Origin: CAZXVU01 sp964644465
GTDB lineage: Bacteria > Chlamydiota > Chlamydiia > Chlamydiales > SM23-39
Direction of reading: 5' to 3'
Length of the DNA stretch: 64,000 bases
Assembly (NCBI GenBank): GCA_964644465.1
Contig: CAZXVU010000001.1
Span: forward strand, 1 to 64,000
Each line of letters opens with the position of its first letter. The stretch's first letter is position 1. The notes beneath the pieces were generated by a model. The model ran no database searches and was not told the DNA's origin. It saw only the letters and a program-made list of their open reading frames with translations. Shown in pieces: positions 17,844 to 25,709 of the stretch. The translations under genes and the position numbers were made by a program.

Positions 17844-18470
17844 ATGGCATTCAAAGACCGGATCGATGCAGGCAGACAGCTCGCGGCAGCTCTTTTAAAG
17901 TTCAAAGACGCTCCGAAAACCATCGTCATCGGACTTCCCCGTGGCGGCGTTGTCGTCGCCTATGAAGTAGCAAAAGCTCTTCATCTCCCTCTAGACGTGA
18001 TCGTTCCCCGAAAGATTGGAGCGCCCCATAATCCTGAGCTGGCTATTGGAGCCATAGCGGGAGATACTATCCAGCTGGATCAAGCCCTGATCGCCCATCT
18101 AGGAGTTTCCCCTACTTTTATTGAAGAAGAGATCGCCAATGAGCGGCGGGAAGCGGAACGCCGCCTCGCCCTTTTTCGAAAAGGGAAACCCGCCCAGAAT
18201 TTTACCGGTTCCACAATCCTTCTTGTCGATGACGGCATAGCCACTGGCTCTACCATGCGCGCATCGATTGCCTATCTCAAAAAAATGAAAGCCAAGCACA
18301 TTGTTGCGGCAGTCCCCGTCGGCCCCCCAGACACCATTACAGAACTCAAAAAATTGGTGGATGAAGTCATTTGCCCCTATACTCCCGCCTCCTTCTATGC
18401 CGTTGGCCAATTCTACGAAACTTTTTCCCAGACTGAAGATACCGAAGTCATCCATCTATTGAGATTGTGA
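17844..18470 (+). CDS. Type I phosphoribosyltransferase-domain protein
   Basis: A 208-residue protein with the PRPP-binding signature ILLVDDGIATGSTMRAS (residues about 130-146) and the upstream IGLPRGGVVVAYEVAK and DVIVPRKIGAP blocks. These are typical of the branch that in mycobacteria and other bacteria is fused to a dienelactone-hydrolase domain in one polypeptide (for example Rv0571c). Here that second domain is a separate gene at 19120-19755. Start set at ATG 17844; the frame opens at TTG 17826. Substrate base unknown. Confidence 0.88.
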   Translation: MAFKDRIDAGRQLAAALLKFKDAPKTIVIGLPRGGVVVAYEVAKALHLPLDVIVPRKIGAPHNPELAIGAIAGDTIQLDQALIAHLGVSPTFIEEEIANERREAERRLALFRKGKPAQNFTGSTILLVDDGIATGSTMRASIAYLKKMKAKHIVAAVPVGPPDTITELKKLVDEVICPYTPASFYAVGQFYETFSQTEDTEVIHLLRL

Positions 18471-18522
18471 GAAAAGCCCATTTAGAATATATCCTTAAGG
18501 CTCGAATGAAAGAGTAATCATT

Positions 18523-18816
18523 ATGGGATCAGCAATTCCCAGATTAAATGGTATTCCAGGGTTCATGAAAAACGAGAACGCCCCCTCTCGAGGCGCTTTC
18601 GCAGTTCTTGCCTTAAGCTCGCTTGTAGAGATTGTAAAATCTGCTGTGAAAGGGATTTTTGCTTCCCTTGTTGCTCTGATCTGCTGCGGGTGTAATTCCA
18701 AATGGAATAAAAAAGCCATTGAAGAAATTAAAGGGACCTTTACTTTCCTCTTTCTTTTTCCAGTATGTCTTGCTGGTATTGCTGCCCCTCGAGTTGTAGA
18801 AAAATTAATGAGCTAA
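18523..18816 (+). CDS. Small membrane protein (pair member 1)
   Basis: A 97-residue protein with two hydrophobic segments separated by a short charged hairpin (CNSKWNKKAIEE) and ending in a basic/polar tail. Topology and size resemble the next gene, so they are likely distant paralogues. No known family is recognised. It lies 52 bases after the phosphoribosyltransferase gene and 11 bases before the next gene, so it is probably part of one transcript. Confidence 0.6.
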   Translation: MGSAIPRLNGIPGFMKNENAPSRGAFAVLALSSLVEIVKSAVKGIFASLVALICCGCNSKWNKKAIEEIKGTFTFLFLFPVCLAGIAAPRVVEKLMS

Positions 18817-18827
18817 TGAGTTAATTT

Positions 18828-19127
18828 ATGATGCCCGCCACTGCTGCCGCCCCCCATCCCCACCCACAGCACAACCTCCGTCCTTTAACCCGATGCGAGT
18901 TTGCGACTGGATTTGTCGTTGTCATCTGCAAAATTGCGATGTATACCCTCCTAACCCTCGCCACCTTTTTAGCCTCTGCCGTCTCTCTTGGCTTATGGAA
19001 GAAAATGAATCAAAAAGTCGTTCTAAATGCTTCTCAGACCGCCTTGCATGTCATCAGCCTTCCTTTGATGTTCTTTGGAATCCTCTGTCCCAAAACCATC
19101 AATCATAGTTTAGATAGAAATGGCTGA
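18828..19127 (+). CDS. Small membrane protein (pair member 2)
   Basis: A 99-residue protein with a Pro/His-rich N terminus (HPHPQHN), two hydrophobic segments (about residues 28-53 and 72-88) and a charged loop LWKKMNQKV between them, matching the layout of the preceding small protein. The frame overlaps the next gene by eight bases, which supports translation and coupling. Function unknown. Confidence 0.6.
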   Translation: MMPATAAAPHPHPQHNLRPLTRCEFATGFVVVICKIAMYTLLTLATFLASAVSLGLWKKMNQKVVLNASQTALHVISLPLMFFGILCPKTINHSLDRNG

Positions 19128-19755
19128 GATCCAAATCCAAATCGGCCCTCATGTTCTTTTCGGGGACTTAATCATCCCTGAAAAAGCAGAAGGACTTGTT
19201 ATTTTTGCGCATGGCAGCGGAAGCGGAAGGCATAGTTCCCGCAATCAGCTTGTAGCCCGCCAGCTTCAAGGCCGAAAATTTGCTACTTTGCTGTTTGATT
19301 TACTCACCCTCAAAGAAGAAGCTATCGACGAGAGAACCCGCGAGTTCCGATTCGATATCCCTTTTCTAGCAAAGAGGCTAGTCCACGCCACCGACTGGGT
19401 CCAGAAAAACCATTCTCTACCTCTTGGCTACTACGGAGCCAGCACAGGCGCAGCAGCAGCCCTGAGAGCCGCCGCCGAAAAAGGATCTGCCATCCGAGCC
19501 ATCGTCTCCCGAGGCGGAAGGCCCGACCTTGCTAAAGACTCATTTTCAAGAGTCACTGCTCCCACACTTTTAATTGTAGGAAGCTTAGACACTGAAGTGC
19601 TATCGCTCAACGAAATGGCCCTGCAGTCTCTCACCTGCGTCAAAAAGCTAGAGATAGTTCCCGGCGCCACCCACCTCTTCGAAGAGCCAGGCAAACTAGA
19701 AATCGTTGCCAAACTCGCCGGCGACTGGTTCCACAAACACCTACCACAGAGATAA
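19120..19755 (+). CDS. Dienelactone-hydrolase-like alpha/beta hydrolase
   Basis: A 211-residue alpha/beta hydrolase: FAHGSGSGRHSSRN forms the oxyanion region, YYGASTGAAAAL is the nucleophile elbow with Ser, SLDTEV holds the likely acid and GATHLFEEP the catalytic His. This is the domain usually fused C-terminal to a phosphoribosyltransferase, whose gene lies 0.65 kb upstream. The reaction is unknown; dienelactone hydrolase activity itself should not be assumed. The last bases merge with the inverted repeat that starts at 19754. Confidence 0.85.
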   Translation: MAEIQIQIGPHVLFGDLIIPEKAEGLVIFAHGSGSGRHSSRNQLVARQLQGRKFATLLFDLLTLKEEAIDERTREFRFDIPFLAKRLVHATDWVQKNHSLPLGYYGASTGAAAALRAAAEKGSAIRAIVSRGGRPDLAKDSFSRVTAPTLLIVGSLDTEVLSLNEMALQSLTCVKKLEIVPGATHLFEEPGKLEIVAKLAGDWFHKHLPQR

Positions 19756-19838
19756 TAAATAGGCGGGGAGGCCCCGCACCCCAATTTTTCACCACTGAGA
19801 CACTGAGAACACTGAGGCGGGGAGGCCCCGCACCCCCA
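19754..19838 (+). repeat. Left 85-bp inverted repeat arm
   Basis: Two hairpins GCGGGG-AGG-CCCCGC, each followed by ACCCC, with a CACTGAGACACTGAG core between them. It matches the reverse complement of 20428-20512 at 84 of 85 bases and, more loosely, the elements at 154-231 and 287-362. Confidence 0.9.
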
Positions 19839-19854
19839 GTATGGAGTAGGAGAT

Positions 19855-20424
19855 ATGAGGAATGTTTTATTCTTTTTATTCGTATTCATTGAAGCCTATT
19901 CACAAACGAATTGGTATGTGATCACTGGCGGGCCTTCTTCTGGAAAATCTAAGCTGATGGATGCCCTTGCCTTCCAAGGCTTTTCGGTAAGACCAGAAGC
20001 GGCGCGAATTCTGATCGATGAACAAATGAGCCAGGGACAAACTCTCTCACAGATACGTGGAAACGAAGAAGCCTTTCAATATCTTGTTTTGCAGATGAAA
20101 ATCGATGCAGAAGCTGCTGCTGAATCCAACGAAATCATATTTTGGGAACGGGGAATTCCCGATAGTATAACCTACTTGGAACAAAGCAAAGGTGATTCTG
20201 AAATAGCCAAGCATGCGAGTCATAGTCATTACAAAGGAATCTTTCTTCTCGACAGATTGCCAACCTATGAAAGCGATTATGCAAGAACAGAGAACGAAGT
20301 AGAGGCCGCTCAAATTCATGAAGGTCTCCGCAATACCTATAGAGAGCTTGGTTACGATGTAATCTCAGTTCCAGTACTCCCGATTTCAGAACGAGTGAAC
20401 TTCATTCTTCAACACTCTCAATAA
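19855..20424 (+). CDS. AAA_28-type P-loop NTPase with N-terminal signal peptide
   Basis: A 189-residue protein. Residues 1-17 (MRNVLFFLFVFIEAYSQ) form a signal-peptide-like leader. A compact NTPase follows: Walker A TGGPSSGKSKL, VRPEAARILIDEQ, a Walker-B-like IIFWERGIPDSITYLE, and the C-terminal IHEGLRNTYRELGYDVISVP typical of AAA_28. Members of this family are small ATPases of unknown role, sometimes compared with nucleoside kinases, and usually start directly at the P-loop. The leader therefore suggests export. The gene is enclosed by 85-bp inverted repeats. Substrate unknown. Confidence 0.88.
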   Translation: MRNVLFFLFVFIEAYSQTNWYVITGGPSSGKSKLMDALAFQGFSVRPEAARILIDEQMSQGQTLSQIRGNEEAFQYLVLQMKIDAEAAAESNEIIFWERGIPDSITYLEQSKGDSEIAKHASHSHYKGIFLLDRLPTYESDYARTENEVEAAQIHEGLRNTYRELGYDVISVPVLPISERVNFILQHSQ

Positions 20425-20427
20425 ATT

Positions 20428-20512
20428 TGGGGGTGCGGGGCCTCCCCGCCTCAGTGCTCTCAGTGTCTCAGTGGTGAAAAATTGGGGTGCGGGGCCTCCC
20501 CGCCTATTTATT
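20428..20512 (-). repeat. Right 85-bp inverted repeat arm
   Basis: Inverted copy of 19754-19838 with one mismatch (CTGAGAGCACTG against CTGAGAACACTG). Its outer edge carries the TAA stop of the minus-strand kinase-like gene ending at 20508. Confidence 0.9.
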
Positions 20513-21308
20513 CTCTCGGCGGTTTGATTTTGCTACTTGTCCTATCCAAATAAATAACCACCTCTTCAGGGAAGTGCATCTCAAGCCAATCGCGGAAACG
20601 ATGCGTCCCATTCCACCATTCCATCTCGATCCCCTCAAATTCCTCTAATTCTCCATTTTGATAGAGCCTGCCTGGATCAATGTGCAATAAGACACCGTCT
20701 GCCAGTCCGAAATTGTTCTCCACATCATGGTCGGCATCGCCAATTCTTTTGCCGATCCTCTGAGCCAAGTAATCCGTATACTGATCAATGACGCGATAGA
20801 GCCCCTCAATCCCCTCATTCTCAAATAGCTTTTGCAGCCCAGACGCAAAAGGCTCTCCCCTTTTTTGAAGAAGGAATGGCGTCTTTTGTAGATCGATCAA
20901 AAATGTGCGGCTGGCGCGATCTTTGATCCGGATCACAGGCAAAGGGTCTGTGGTTGGTTTTAAATGAAGATTAAGAATCCCCGCTTCTTTCAATTCAGCT
21001 GCGATCTTGTAGCTTTTTTCATAGAAATCCTTCCGCAGGGCCCTTTTGGGCATTTCTATGTTTCGAATGAACGGAAGACGGCCGTACCAGGGCAAGGCTA
21101 AATACTTTTGATTGAAAAACTTGATGACGCTCTTCCCATCTTCGCTGACAAATACGAACGATTGCCTGCCCTTGTTGAGATACTGGTAAGTCTCCTGAAA
21201 CTCCCCTTTGACAGACACGGCCCCGATGTTCTCAGGAGAAAATCCCGCCGTCCTCCAGAGCGCTACACCAGATAAAACGACTACAATAAGGAGCCTCAAG
21301 GATCGCAT
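20508..21308 (-). CDS. Exported kinase-like protein, paralogue 4 of 4
   Basis: A 266-residue protein with an N-terminal hydrophobic leader (residues 5-18). A block shared with the three upstream genes follows: LNKGRQSFVFVSEDGKSVIKF, with a Lys at about residue 63 placed like the ATP-binding Lys after a glycine-rich loop. Then come LNLHLKP, the hinge-like PFLLQKRG, a DHDVENNFGLADG segment and HIDPG. These could be the catalytic loop (Asp and Asn) and the metal-binding Asp of a protein/small-molecule kinase fold. The DxG position reads DPG, the most divergent of the four. Start overlaps the preceding gene by 13 bases. Kinase assignment is inference. Confidence 0.75.
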   Translation of the reverse strand: MRSLRLLIVVVLSGVALWRTAGFSPENIGAVSVKGEFQETYQYLNKGRQSFVFVSEDGKSVIKFFNQKYLALPWYGRLPFIRNIEMPKRALRKDFYEKSYKIAAELKEAGILNLHLKPTTDPLPVIRIKDRASRTFLIDLQKTPFLLQKRGEPFASGLQKLFENEGIEGLYRVIDQYTDYLAQRIGKRIGDADHDVENNFGLADGVLLHIDPGRLYQNGELEEFEGIEMEWWNGTHRFRDWLEMHFPEEVVIYLDRTSSKIKPPRE

Positions 21309-22156
21309 TGTTCATCGAGGTAAGCAATCCATTCAGGGGCTGTTTTCTTCAGCCAACGGCGGAGGCGGTTGGTATACCTTTCAATCTCTTCTTTTTGGTT
21401 TTCTGGTTTTTGGATATCTGCACTATAGCCGTAATTCCCAAAATCGAATTCAAGAGCCCGATCTTCCAAGAAGCCAAAGTTCCTGCTTAAATTGGGATCG
21501 GAATTGCCGATCCCTTTTCCAGTGCGGGATCGAAGGAGCGCCAGAAACTCATCGATGCGCCGCTGGACTGTGGAAGCATCTCCCCTTTGGATTGCCTCAA
21601 GGAGGGTTTTTCGAAAAGGCTGAGCCCTTTTTTGCAGCGCAAAACGGTAGTTTTCTAACTGGAGTTGATAGGTTCTTCCAATCGGGTCTTTGCATTCGAA
21701 TAGAGGAAGCTTTTCTGAATTGGGATTGAGATGTATATAGATCAATCCCGTTTCCTCTGAGGCCTTATCAAAAGCAAGCTTGCAAGCATTGAAAACGCTT
21801 AAGATTTTGGTCTCTAAGCGGGTTCTGTTTTTCTTTTTCTTAAAATGTTTACGAAAGAAAAAACGGAGAGGCGTTATGGGTTGCTCAAAACGGAACAGCT
21901 TTAAGACATATTGGCCATCTTGACTTGCAAAAACATAGCATTGCGCTCCCTTGCTGAGATAAGAATAAGGCTGGCTCAATATTTGATCGAGATTCTGGTT
22001 CTTTTCCACTTCCCATTCAGGATGGAATGGGAGCTCCAACCGCATCTTTGCAATCCGGAAGCCTTCTGTGAGACGTTTTGCGCAAACGGGTAGAGAAAGC
22101 ATTAAGGCGGCCAAAATAAAAAGAAAAAGAGCTCTTCTCATTGCTTTTTGAGCCAA
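21296..22156 (-). CDS. Exported kinase-like protein, paralogue 3 of 4
   Basis: A 286-residue protein with a signal peptide (residues 7-26, ending LSLPVCAK). The shared domain shows LSKGAQCYVFASQDGQYVLKL (Lys about 86), IYIHLNPN, the hinge-like RFALQKRAQP, the putative catalytic loop GIGNSDPNLSRNFGF and FDFGNY, close to the kinase DFG motif. A C-terminal helix ends in ETA-like WIAYLDEQ. The arrangement N-lobe Lys, hinge, Asp...Asn, DFG follows the kinase-fold order. It is coupled to both neighbours by overlaps of 13 and 19 bases. Confidence 0.78.
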   Translation of the reverse strand: MAQKAMRRALFLFILAALMLSLPVCAKRLTEGFRIAKMRLELPFHPEWEVEKNQNLDQILSQPYSYLSKGAQCYVFASQDGQYVLKLFRFEQPITPLRFFFRKHFKKKKNRTRLETKILSVFNACKLAFDKASEETGLIYIHLNPNSEKLPLFECKDPIGRTYQLQLENYRFALQKRAQPFRKTLLEAIQRGDASTVQRRIDEFLALLRSRTGKGIGNSDPNLSRNFGFLEDRALEFDFGNYGYSADIQKPENQKEEIERYTNRLRRWLKKTAPEWIAYLDEQCDP

Positions 22157-22935
22157 TCGTTAAGATGTTTCATGAATCCCGCTACTTCGTCTTCTGGAAA
22201 ATTTGATGTGTAGGAAAAATTGCCGATATCGACCGAGACAACTTTCCCATCCAGCACGCCGAAATTATCGCTTAATTTAGGATCTTCATTGGTCATCCCT
22301 CTAGATCGAAATTCTTCCAGAAGCGTTCGGTAGGAATCGATCAATTCTTCTGGATGTTCAGACCTAGCTAGAGTTTTTAAAAGAGGATCTGCCTTTCTTT
22401 GCAGCACGAATCGGTATCGGCCCGCATCCACTTTATGGGAAAATCCTAGGCGGTCTTTCACAATTAAATCGGGAAATTTTTCTTTTTGAGGGTTGAGATG
22501 GACAAAGACCACGCCGGTCAAATCTCGTGCGGATGTATAGCAAAGATACGATGAGTTGAATGTCTTTATAGCACTCGCCTTGACTGTTCTCTTGATCTCT
22601 TTTTCTTTGTTAAGGAACTTTTTTTTCAGAATTCGAATCATTTTTTGGCCCAATTGCATTCGGCATGTATCAAATCGAAATAGCTTAAGTACATATTTTT
22701 TATCATGGCTTAAAAAAACGTAAGATTGCTTCCCTTTGCTGAAATAGGTAAAAGGGGCGCTGAAAATTCCCTCGATTTTCTCTATATCGTCGGAAGCGGG
22801 TATTTCCCATTTGGGATTAGAGGCAACTTCGATATTACATTTTTCCATACGGAACGGATGCACAGTTCTCTTATAGGCTCCTGGAAGCCATAAAGAAAAA
22901 TAGATCACTGCGGCAAACATTATGAACCGGAACAT
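22138..22935 (-). CDS. Exported kinase-like protein, paralogue 2 of 4
   Basis: A 265-residue member of the same family with an N-terminal hydrophobic leader (residues 3-20). Its motifs are FSKGKQSYVFLSHDKKYVLKL (Lys about 84), VFVHLNPQ, RFVLQRKADP, RGMTNEDPKLSDNFGVLDG and VDIGNF. A basic stretch KKKFLNKEKEIKR lies after the N-lobe. The start overlaps the upstream gene by 16 bases and the stop overlaps the downstream one by 19, so all four are probably translated from one mRNA. Confidence 0.78.
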   Translation of the reverse strand: MFRFIMFAAVIYFSLWLPGAYKRTVHPFRMEKCNIEVASNPKWEIPASDDIEKIEGIFSAPFTYFSKGKQSYVFLSHDKKYVLKLFRFDTCRMQLGQKMIRILKKKFLNKEKEIKRTVKASAIKTFNSSYLCYTSARDLTGVVFVHLNPQKEKFPDLIVKDRLGFSHKVDAGRYRFVLQRKADPLLKTLARSEHPEELIDSYRTLLEEFRSRGMTNEDPKLSDNFGVLDGKVVSVDIGNFSYTSNFPEDEVAGFMKHLNDWLKKQ

Positions 22936-23798
22936 TTTTCCTCAATTCTTTGATCAAACCAATCTGTAATTTCCGAATCGATTCCTGCAAGCCACTCATG
23001 GACATGCTTTGCTGTTTCCCGAAAAGAAGCCTCAAAAGCCTCTGGACCCATCGACGGTTTGCGATAAAAACTTCCTATGTCGATCTGTATTCCTTTCTCC
23101 CCATCGAAGCCGAAATTGGGCAAAAATGAGGAATCTTTGTTGAAAATCCCCTTCCTCGAGCGGCTCTCAATGACAACAATAAACGCCTCTAAGATTTCTT
23201 CTGCTCTTTTTAAATCCCCAGATTTTAAAGAGCTCTCAAAAGCGGGCAGCATTAATGAATGCTTCTGTTGCAAGATGAAGGGCATCTTGTCGAGATCCAA
23301 TCGGTATCTCCATCCAAGACGATCTATCACAACCACAGAATTTTTCAAATCATCTGTCTGATACAAGTGCAGGTAAATGACGCCTGTCTCTTTTTGCAGT
23401 TCATCAAAGGCGATTTGAAAACTATTCAAGGTAAATTTCTCTCTCCATGAAAACCTTGCGAGAAGCTCTTTCCGGTACGGATCTAAAAATGAAAATCTGC
23501 AAGTTTTGAGCCAAAAGGGCAATTCAAACATATCGAGTCGCGGCAGCTTTAAGACGTATTTGCCATCAAGGCTTGCAAAGGCATAGCATTGACGCCCTCT
23601 TCCAATGAAATGAAATGGCTGATCTAGGGCTTTTAGAACTTCTAAGCTCGCTGGCTTTGAAAGGTCCGGTCTTGCCGGATAGGCTGTTCTGACGCGTAGA
23701 ATATGGAAGCCGTCTTTCGCCCAGTGCCATCCCTTTCCAATGCCCGCTCCTGCTAGGACCATCAAGGCCAAAACAATGATTTTTTTGAACACGTTCAT
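22920..23798 (-). CDS. Exported kinase-like protein, paralogue 1 of 4 (operon leader)
   Basis: A 292-residue protein with signal peptide (FKKIIVLALMVLAGAGIG). It then shows IGRGRQCYAFASLDGKYVLKL (Lys about 84), VIYLHLY, the hinge-like PFILQQKH, GIFNKDSSFLPNFGF and IDIGSF, in the same order as the other three. It is the most upstream gene of the four. The four proteins share motifs but differ widely between them, so the duplications are old or fast-evolving. Candidate secreted kinases acting in periplasm, inclusion or host; no substrate can be named. Confidence 0.78.
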   Translation of the reverse strand: MNVFKKIIVLALMVLAGAGIGKGWHWAKDGFHILRVRTAYPARPDLSKPASLEVLKALDQPFHFIGRGRQCYAFASLDGKYVLKLPRLDMFELPFWLKTCRFSFLDPYRKELLARFSWREKFTLNSFQIAFDELQKETGVIYLHLYQTDDLKNSVVVIDRLGWRYRLDLDKMPFILQQKHSLMLPAFESSLKSGDLKRAEEILEAFIVVIESRSRKGIFNKDSSFLPNFGFDGEKGIQIDIGSFYRKPSMGPEAFEASFRETAKHVHEWLAGIDSEITDWFDQRIEEKCSGS

Positions 23799-23907
23799 CC
23801 TAAAAAAACTCTAGAATAGTCCTGGAAAAGGTTAAGTGCAAGGTGCTTTGGCTCAAAAAAAGGTTGAAATTCAGAGGAATGCCTTTCCCTGCTAAAATGG
23901 GGGGTGC

Positions 23908-24354
23908 ATGGCACCCGTACCAGAACTAAAAAGCTCTTCATTCATTCCTCTGCCTGAGGTTTCTCAGAAAGCGAATCGATGGCTCCAGGAAAAGCTCCGC
24001 TCTTTCAATAAAGAAAGCATTCAAGATCTCACTCCCGATGAGAAAAGCCAGATCATTGAAGCTGCGAAAACGGAAGCGAAAAATGAACGGACAAAATGCA
24101 TAGCGAATGCAATCCTTGCATCTCTTGCAGCGATTGCCATTTTACCCATCCTCATTATCCTCTCATTTTTTCTCGGAGCCACAGTTTTGGAAGTTCTGCC
24201 AGACGCTCTCTATTTTCCTGCTGCCGCAGGAGGGATTGTTGGCGGAGGATTTGCGGGTTGGAAACTCATTCAAGGCGCCGGACATTTAACTCAAAATACC
24301 TATCATCGCTGGCAAGAAGCGCGCCATCTTGAAGTGCTCTCCGAACGTATCTAA
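23908..24354 (+). CDS. Inclusion-membrane-like hypothetical protein
   Basis: A 148-residue protein: a polar N-terminal 65 residues, then two long hydrophobic segments (about residues 68-92 and 100-122) separated by a short VLPDAL loop, then a polar tail. A double hydrophobic segment of this kind is the hallmark of chlamydial Inc proteins, which type III secretion inserts into the inclusion membrane. No sequence similarity to a specific Inc can be seen. It starts 110 bases after the divergent kinase-like operon. Confidence 0.65.
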   Translation: MAPVPELKSSSFIPLPEVSQKANRWLQEKLRSFNKESIQDLTPDEKSQIIEAAKTEAKNERTKCIANAILASLAAIAILPILIILSFFLGATVLEVLPDALYFPAAAGGIVGGGFAGWKLIQGAGHLTQNTYHRWQEARHLEVLSERI

Positions 24355-24420
24355 TCTCTAGCATTAAATATTTCATTAAGATATAGATGTGGGGAAAAAA
24401 AGCTATTTTTTGGAGGCTCC

Positions 24421-24951
24421 ATGTATTTGTCTTTCCATAAGGGAATAAAAGCCATTGCTATCCTCTTTTTGGCTCTCTTATTCCTTGCAACACCCAAACC
24501 CTTTTTCGCATCGATCATCAAATTCCCTCCAGGCGGGGAAAAGCAATTAACCTACCTAGATCTTATCTGCACAGATCAAGATAAATCGAATATCTATGAA
24601 ATCATCACAACCATGTCAGACAATGGGAAGCTCAGCCTTCTTCTCAAACAAGGCCACTTAAAACAACTGGGAGCGCAAATCAACCACGTCCACCCATTAA
24701 AATTCATGTCCACTATCTTCTCGAATCCTAGATTGAAAATGTGCATGCCAGAAATCTTTGACGATTATTTCAAGCGCAATGGTTTTATGGATGGCCTTGG
24801 ACCCAGTTTAGAGCGCGAATCTGAAAAAGGGAAATTGATCCAATTTCTGAATGATTTTGCCTCAGAAGTCAATGTAAACCCCGAAAGTATACGAGGATTT
24901 TTCCTAGCCAGAGACTGGGAAAATCTCGTCCGTTTTCTGATGCAGTCGTGA
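24421..24951 (+). CDS. Exported hypothetical protein, paralogue of the next gene
   Basis: A 176-residue protein with an N-terminal signal peptide (residues 9-30) and GGAGG just before the ATG. The mature domain contains HVHPLKFMSTIFSNPRLKMC and NGFMDGLGPSLERE, which match LHPFRFLWTIFSNPDLKKLM and TGFMTGVNRGMGRE in the following gene, so they are tandem paralogues. A helical domain of unknown function. The stop overlaps a possible GTG start of the next gene by four bases. Confidence 0.75.
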   Translation: MYLSFHKGIKAIAILFLALLFLATPKPFFASIIKFPPGGEKQLTYLDLICTDQDKSNIYEIITTMSDNGKLSLLLKQGHLKQLGAQINHVHPLKFMSTIFSNPRLKMCMPEIFDDYFKRNGFMDGLGPSLERESEKGKLIQFLNDFASEVNVNPESIRGFFLARDWENLVRFLMQS

Positions 24952-25709
24952 TAGAGCCAGTCAGTTTTGAACCTGTTTCCAGCGTGGAGGAATTGCATAA
25001 AGAACCTCTTCCACTCTGGAATCTGATCGGAAGAATTGAATTAGTCGGATGTACATTCATTACATCTGGGAATGTTATCTCAGGCTGGGTCAAAAAAAAG
25101 AAATCGATGACGAGTCCAGTATCGTATCCTGGTTCAGGCTTCTCTTCTCTTCCAACTCAATTTTCATCTGAAACATTCGAGGAAGCAAAAGTTCCCACAA
25201 GGGCGACTCAAGATATTCCACGGATGCTTCCTGCAGAAGCGCAGAGACCTCTTGACCCTGCGGCTCCAGCAGCTGCACATGTTAGAAATCTATTCGAAGA
25301 GCTTAAATGTACTGAAGACGACCAGGATCATATCCATTTTATCATTACAGGGCTGGCGAATGGCGAATATATTTCCAAAGGGATAGAAATGCATCAAAGA
25401 GGGGCTAAAATTGAAACCCTCCATCCATTCCGTTTCTTGTGGACGATTTTTTCTAACCCCGATCTAAAAAAACTGATGCCCATTGTGTTCAGTGGTTGGA
25501 TAACAAGGACCGGATTCATGACTGGCGTGAACCGGGGAATGGGACGAGAAACTCCCAGAAAGAACCTAGAGCAATTGCAGCCTTATTTGGAGGGCTTTGC
25601 CTTTTCTGTGGGGACGACAGCTGAAGCAATTAGGCCATTGATCCTCGAAGGTGCGCAGAGGCGTGATTGGAGGAAGTTTGTGAACCATTTGATTGAAATA
25701 CCTTCTTAA
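24948..25709 (+). CDS. Hypothetical protein, paralogue of the preceding gene
   Basis: The frame is open from a GTG at 24948 that overlaps the upstream stop (253 residues), but ATG 25107 (200 residues) is equally possible because the first 50 residues lack similarity to the paralogue. The shared domain begins HVRNLFEELKCTEDDQDHI and runs through LHPFRFLWTIFSNPDLKKLM to RRDWRKFVNHLIE. There is no signal peptide from either start, unlike the paralogue. It overlaps the 3' end of the convergent glycosyltransferase by 80 bases. Function unknown. Confidence 0.7.
   Translation: MIEPVSFEPVSSVEELHKEPLPLWNLIGRIELVGCTFITSGNVISGWVKKKKSMTSPVSYPGSGFSSLPTQFSSETFEEAKVPTRATQDIPRMLPAEAQRPLDPAAPAAAHVRNLFEELKCTEDDQDHIHFIITGLANGEYISKGIEMHQRGAKIETLHPFRFLWTIFSNPDLKKLMPIVFSGWITRTGFMTGVNRGMGRETPRKNLEQLQPYLEGFAFSVGTTAEAIRPLILEGAQRRDWRKFVNHLIEIPS

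Larger units (their letters stand above)
19754..20512. mobile_element. Putative cassette: NTPase gene bracketed by 85-bp inverted repeats
   Basis: The 85-base arms at 19754-19838 and 20428-20512 are inverted copies with a single mismatch. Each arm contains two copies of the hairpin GCGGGGAGGCCCCGC joined by CACCACTGAGACACTGAG-like core. A single complete gene lies between them. The arm edges supply the stop codons of both flanking, convergent genes (TAA of the hydrolase at 19753-19755 and TAA of the kinase-like gene at 20508-20510). No target-site duplication is visible. A mobile or recombination-derived unit is inference; two inverted copies of an intergenic terminator repeat are the alternative. 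Confidence 0.6.
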
